NCBI GenBank assembly: GCA_964007475.1
Contig: OZ023274.1
Location: 79,557,303 to 79,621,302, forward strand
Length of the DNA stretch: 64,000 bases
DNA from: Hybos culiciformis
Taxonomy: Eukaryota > Arthropoda > Insecta > Diptera > Hybotidae
Reading direction: 5' to 3'
Part shown: piece after piece, positions 59,261-64,000 of the stretch
Position numbering within the stretch: the stretch's first letter is position 1
Layout of the letters: each line of letters opens with the position of its first letter
Made by a program: the position numbers and the translations under genes
Notes under the pieces: generated by a model
The model's database searches: none
Told to the model about the DNA's origin: nothing
Seen by the model: the letters and a program-made list of their open reading frames with translations, nothing else

Positions 59261-62200
59261 TGAACAAGGGTAATTTCAATTTCAATATTACACTATCAAA
59301 TTTTTATAAATACTTCAAAAAAAATAAATAAATAAAAACAATATATTTTCAGATGGTGTCTCGTTGAAAAATTGTAAGGGAATTTCTTATTTTCAGTTAT
59401 TTGAATGGCAAATTTTAGATTTCTATGCAATAGCGTGAAATTTAAATTCAAGTGGCTTGGTTGATGTCATTGAAAATAAAATTGATTTTTTTTATATCCA
59501 TCTTCATTTTGAAACATTTCAACAAACCATTTGGTGCATGCAGCCTGGAAGAAAAAATTTCTATCTGTAAATCAATTTAATTAAATTACATTAAATCTTA
59601 TAAAACACATTAGATCTGAATGAAAAATATAAACTATTTTTTCTTTTTTCATTTTATAATTATCTATATAAATCTTAAAATCCGCATATACAGTTTTAAC
59701 TTTATTGCATTTATCTCTCTCTATACCCTTAAAACATTATAAAGTACATAGATAAAATACTAAAAAATAAAAATTCTTAATGCTTTTTAAGCTTTCAAAA
59801 AAATTATGTAAAGTTTACTCATGACAAGAAATTAGCATTATTTAATAAAAAAAAAAAGAAAAACGAAAAATAAAAAAAAGAGAAAATTTTGTTTTTTATT
59901 TCAATATAGAAGAAAATTTGAAATGTTTTTCAACTAGCTTTAACTTTTCCTAGAAAAGTTTTTCTTCCTTTTTTATACATATTTTTTTTTTTTTATATTT
60001 TGTTTGCTTCCAAACAAAAATTTAAAAGAAAAAAGGTAAAAAAAAAACTGAAAAACTGAAAAAGAAACTTTACCAACATGAAAATTTAGGATTATGATTA
60101 TGTACAAGTGTTCGCACTTAAAATACCTTTACCATAAAAATATTCAAAATTACCATATATTCATTTTTTTGCATAAGATTTCAGATATTATTACTTTAGA
60201 GATTTTTGGGATGTATTTAGTTTTTTAGTTTTTTGATTTAAAGTTTTTACTATTAAAATTTATTGAATCAGTTTTTGTTTTGGATAAATTTAAAATTTTT
60301 ATTTTTTTTAAGATTTATTTTTGATTTTTAACTGAAGAAAAAGAGTCAGCATTTTTTTTTCAACTTTTACAAAAATTATAGGTAAAACAATAAAAATATT
60401 TCAATCTTTTTTAGAAAATCCAAAGAAAATATAAAGTTAATTTTTTGGTTAACACAAAAAAAAAACAATAAAATTCCGCATTAATTAATATGGAGACATA
60501 ACATCTTTTCTTGGATCTTAACTGACTTTATATTAATTTTATTGAAATTGAATACAATTTTGAGCTTTGAGTGTTTCTAACTGTTACATCTAACTCGGAG
60601 AATCTAATGCTTTAGCTTTAAAAATAGAAAACGAGCTTTGAGTGTTTCTAACTGTTACATCTAACTCGGAGAATCTAATGCTTTAGCTTTAAAAATAGAA
60701 AACGAGAAATCGGTCAAGTTGTTCAATAATTATTATGCTTTCAGCACAGCTAATACCGCAAAGCAATTTAGAGCTACCGTAAAAACCGATTTTCTGCGTT
60801 ATTTCTTAATTAATTTAAATAAGATTTATAAAAAACGCAAGATATTAATTTTATTGATTTTTTGTAAAAAGAATTTCTTAAAATTATTTCATAATTAATT
60901 AGAAAACTGAATTTATTTTTTTTTTTGCTCCAGAAAGAATTGACTACGTCACAAAATAATTTTTTTGTTTCTTTTTCACTGTGTTTCTTTTGCATCGAAA
61001 TTTGGTTTTGCGGCATTTTTCTGTCGCAATCATATTATAAAAATAACAAAAGCAGTTGTTTGCAGTTGATTTTTTTGCTAAAATTAGCTGTGAACAGGTT
61101 TCCGGAACATTCCTTCAAAATTTGCTTTGCGGTATTAGCTGTGCTCAATGCATTAGGATTTTAGTGTGAAACAAAAAAGTGAACAGACTGACAAACAAAA
61201 AAATAAAAGCATACATAGGTATAGTTAGTTTTTGCATTTAAAAAAAACTAAAATTGTTGCAATATTTTTTTCCCAATGGAAATTTAACTATAGCGCAACT
61301 TATTAGATAATTTATAAACCAATGCATTTAAAATTCTCAGTATAAAATAAATATAATTTAAAAAAGCATTGCTGCATGCAGGATTTACTTTAATTATGAT
61401 AATCAAAAAATTTGCTTAATAACTTGTTTTTAAAAAATTTTACTTTATTCTTTGACTACTAAGTAAATTTGAAACACATATGATGCATCTAATTTGGTGT
61501 GCATACTTAATTTTTTTGTAAACTTCATTATAGCGCGTAATACATACATTATTTAATAAGCTAACTTTTAGTATTAAATTTATACTTTCATAAGATTTTG
61601 AGAAATAAAATTTAATAAAGTTTAAAATATTATAAAGTTTATCTTCAAAAATATACGCACATATAAAATTAACATTTTATATATGAAAATTAAAACTTTT
61701 TATTAGAATTTTCGTGAGTTTTTTTTTTTTTATTATTTTTTTAAATGAGAACAAGTACATTAGGGAGCTAAAAGAAAAACCATATACATAAAAATAAATA
61801 TTTCCAATTAAAAAAAGTTTTTCTATATATAAATAAAAAAAAATTTTTTTTTCAATTTTTCTTTTATAAATAAATTAACAAGAAAAACAATTTTTATCTT
61901 TTTCATAATGTATATAGTCTTCATTTAATTGTTTCATTTTTTTTTTTTTTCGGTTCTAGAAAGTTTTTCCCACCCAAAATTATATACTATATATAAATTC
62001 ATTAAATATATATATATATAGAATATACATGTGACGGTTATAACAAATAAATATCAAGAGAATATTAAAATAATTAAATTTTGTGGTAACATCATTCTAG
62101 TTTCGTCTTCAATTGAATGAATTTGCCTTAATTAAATAAATTAAGAATGATGAAAATGAAGGAAAATTCCACTATACAAGAACCAAAAAAAAATGTTGCT

Positions 62201-64000
62201 TTTAATTAAAGGATCCTTCTTTTTTGTTTTTGAACAAAAGAAAAAAAAAATTTGTTTTTTTTTGGTTTTATTGATTAAATGTCAGAAATCTTTTTTCCGG
62301 CTTGACACTTTTGCGGGTTGCGTGATATATATGTGACTTTAAAAGTTTTCCAAAAGTTCATGGGAAAGCCGAGAGTTAGTTAAGCTCAACTCAGATTTTT
62401 GGCGGGATGATATATTTTTCATTGAATACTACTATATAAATAACCTGTATCTGTTATGAACTTTATCTTAACTTCGATGAACACAAAATTAAACATCGAA
62501 TAAGTTTTTGAATAAAAGGCAAATAATAATAATAATAACAATTTTGAAGGGTTTTTATTCTCCTTCTACGATTAAATTAATGAATTGATTTTTGTGGTTC
62601 AATAAGTTAAATATAGAATTTTTGTTTTTAAATATTTTGTTCCTTTTTTTTTTTTTTTGTTTTCAACTTAATAAATAATATAATACTTTATTTCATAATA
62701 TTTCTTATTTGCGGAAGAAAAATAAAACAAAATAAGAAAAAGTTTATTGAAGGAAAAAATTATAATGAAAAACTTTTTAGAACTTTTTCTTCCGTGACTT
62801 TTGTTTTTTTTTAAATTAACATTTTTTGCTTCTAATTAAAATTTTACACTTTCAAAAATAAATAAATTTGAATTTTTTTTGTTTGTTTTTATTCAATATC
62901 TATGTCTGTAATTTATCTTTTTTAGTATATGAGAGTAAGGGAATGTTTAACTAACTCAAGATGATATGAATATTTTACACGAATTGCAATCTATGAGCAT
63001 ACATAAAGTAATAGTGAGTGTATCTATAAAGAATTTAGAATATCCAATAAATTGTACACAAAATTATTGTAAACTTTTTGGAAAAAAATTAAGAATTTTG
63101 TATTGAAAACTTTTTCCATTTTCTTTCATATTTATTGTTCCCCAAACATAAAAACTGAATAAATGTGTTTCCTCAAAACACCATTTTCATATAATAATAT
63201 AATTTCTAATACATTCGTATAGTATAATTTATGGGTACTAAGTTATGATGTACTGTACATAATGTGCTAATATTGTCATGGTATAAGTTTTTTTTTTTTC
63301 ATAATATAATTTATTTCCTTCAAGTAGGACCCCTCACAGAGGAAAATAAAAATATAAAAAAAAAAAATGTTTACATTAATGTTTTATTCCTATATGTAAG
63401 AATGTGTAATGTGATAATGTAGGCCCTCAATTTCGTTTTGTACTAAAAGCTTAACTTCAAAATTTCAAATTTTCATTGTTCATTAATGATAACATATAAT
63501 ATTGTTGCCACAAGTACACTCAACCAACAGCTTCAAAATTGCACAATTATGCAAATAGAATATAAATTATAATTTACTTCTTGGCATAGAATGTAACAAT
63601 AATAATGTTAAATAATAAGCATATTATGCTTCTGAAGGACTATTAATATATATATATATATATATTTTTTGTAAAATTTCTTACTTTTAATAATTCTTTT
63701 GCCAAAAATTTGATAGAAATTTTATAATTATAATTATATTTTAATTTAAATGTTTGATAACCAAGATATTAAACCTTTTTGAGGTAAAAACTTCTTATTT
63801 CAAATTCAGTTAACTATTATAATTATTATTGTTATTTTTATTTTATTTAATTTTTTTTTTTTATTCATAAAACTTTTTTTATGTTTTAATTCTTGAGGTC
63901 ATTTGTGGTAAAAACAAATATTTTTCTTTTTAAAACCCTGCAGGTATTAAGATTCTCTTTGATGTTAAATTTACTTTGTTTTAGTTTACATAGAAATTTT
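59261..64000. other. AT-rich right end of window, probably intronic
   Basis: Apart from the tandem duplication, only A/T-rich sequence with short TA tracts (for example 63647-63664) is seen. A frame at 60925-61164 is the least AT-rich of the small frames but contains no recognised domain. No Epac exon was identified to the right edge. Confidence 0.5.
60562..60703 (+). repeat. Exact 71-bp tandem duplication
   Basis: Unit 60562-60632 (GAGCTTTGAGTGTTTCTAAC ... AAAAATAGAAAAC) is repeated without a mismatch at 60633-60703, followed by GAG. Non-coding, presumably intronic. Perfect identity means it is either very recent or an assembly artefact. Confidence 0.92.

Noticed and set aside
1..64000. CRISPR array, operon or phage-like island
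   Set aside because: No regularly spaced repeats or bacterial gene organisation; spliced exons and LINE/LTR/hAT elements show a eukaryotic nuclear genome.

Overview
This window looks like a piece of a very AT-rich animal nuclear genome, most likely an insect. It has long homopolymer and (TA)n or (TAA)n tracts, spliced coding exons in multi-kilobase introns, arthropod-type retroelements (a BEL/Pao element with an envelope gene and a Jockey/CR1-like LINE), many small inverted-repeat elements, and a 200-base run of N marking a draft-assembly gap. The species cannot be named from the sequence alone. AT-rich parasitoid wasps or hemipterans would fit, but that is inference.

Layout. 1-9432: a decayed BEL/Pao LTR retroelement on the + strand (gag, protease, reverse transcriptase, RNase H, integrase, baculovirus-F-like env, putative 3' LTR). 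Its 5' LTR lies off the left edge. It carries stops and frameshifts and two nested DNA elements with visible target duplications: a 695-bp foldback in gag and a 1.12-kb element in the protease region. 9433-15640: repeat-rich DNA with a ~260-bp palindrome, the N gap, a tRNA-like SINE head on the - strand, a ~180-bp TA-flanked MITE, and a 1,017-bp hAT-type element (8-bp target duplication) that itself contains a 509-bp TTAA-flanked element. 15641-21280: featureless AT-rich DNA with a few weak inverted repeats. 21284-25345: a 5'-truncated Jockey/CR1-like LINE split by a 2,105-bp terminal-inverted-repeat element. 25350-34298: AT-rich DNA with a five-unit foldback cluster, a second hAT-type element (8-bp target duplication) and a tandemly duplicated 137-bp repeat.

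34299-41190 and onward: the only recognisable host gene, the 5' coding part of a + strand Epac / RapGEF4-type cAMP-regulated Rap exchange factor. Three exons join in phase to encode the first 90 residues (N-terminus and the start of the first cyclic-nucleotide-binding domain). The rest of the domain and the catalytic region are not recognised and probably lie to the right of the window. 41191-64000 therefore reads as a very long intron, with two speculative cassette or terminal exons, a tRNA-like SINE inside a larger inverted-repeat element, a diverged repeat family, an exact 71-bp tandem duplication and much simple sequence.

No operon, CRISPR array, stable RNA gene or clearly new multi-gene system is visible. 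The most informative content is the layered transposon history, where several insertions can be dissected to the base, and the split Epac gene with its large introns.
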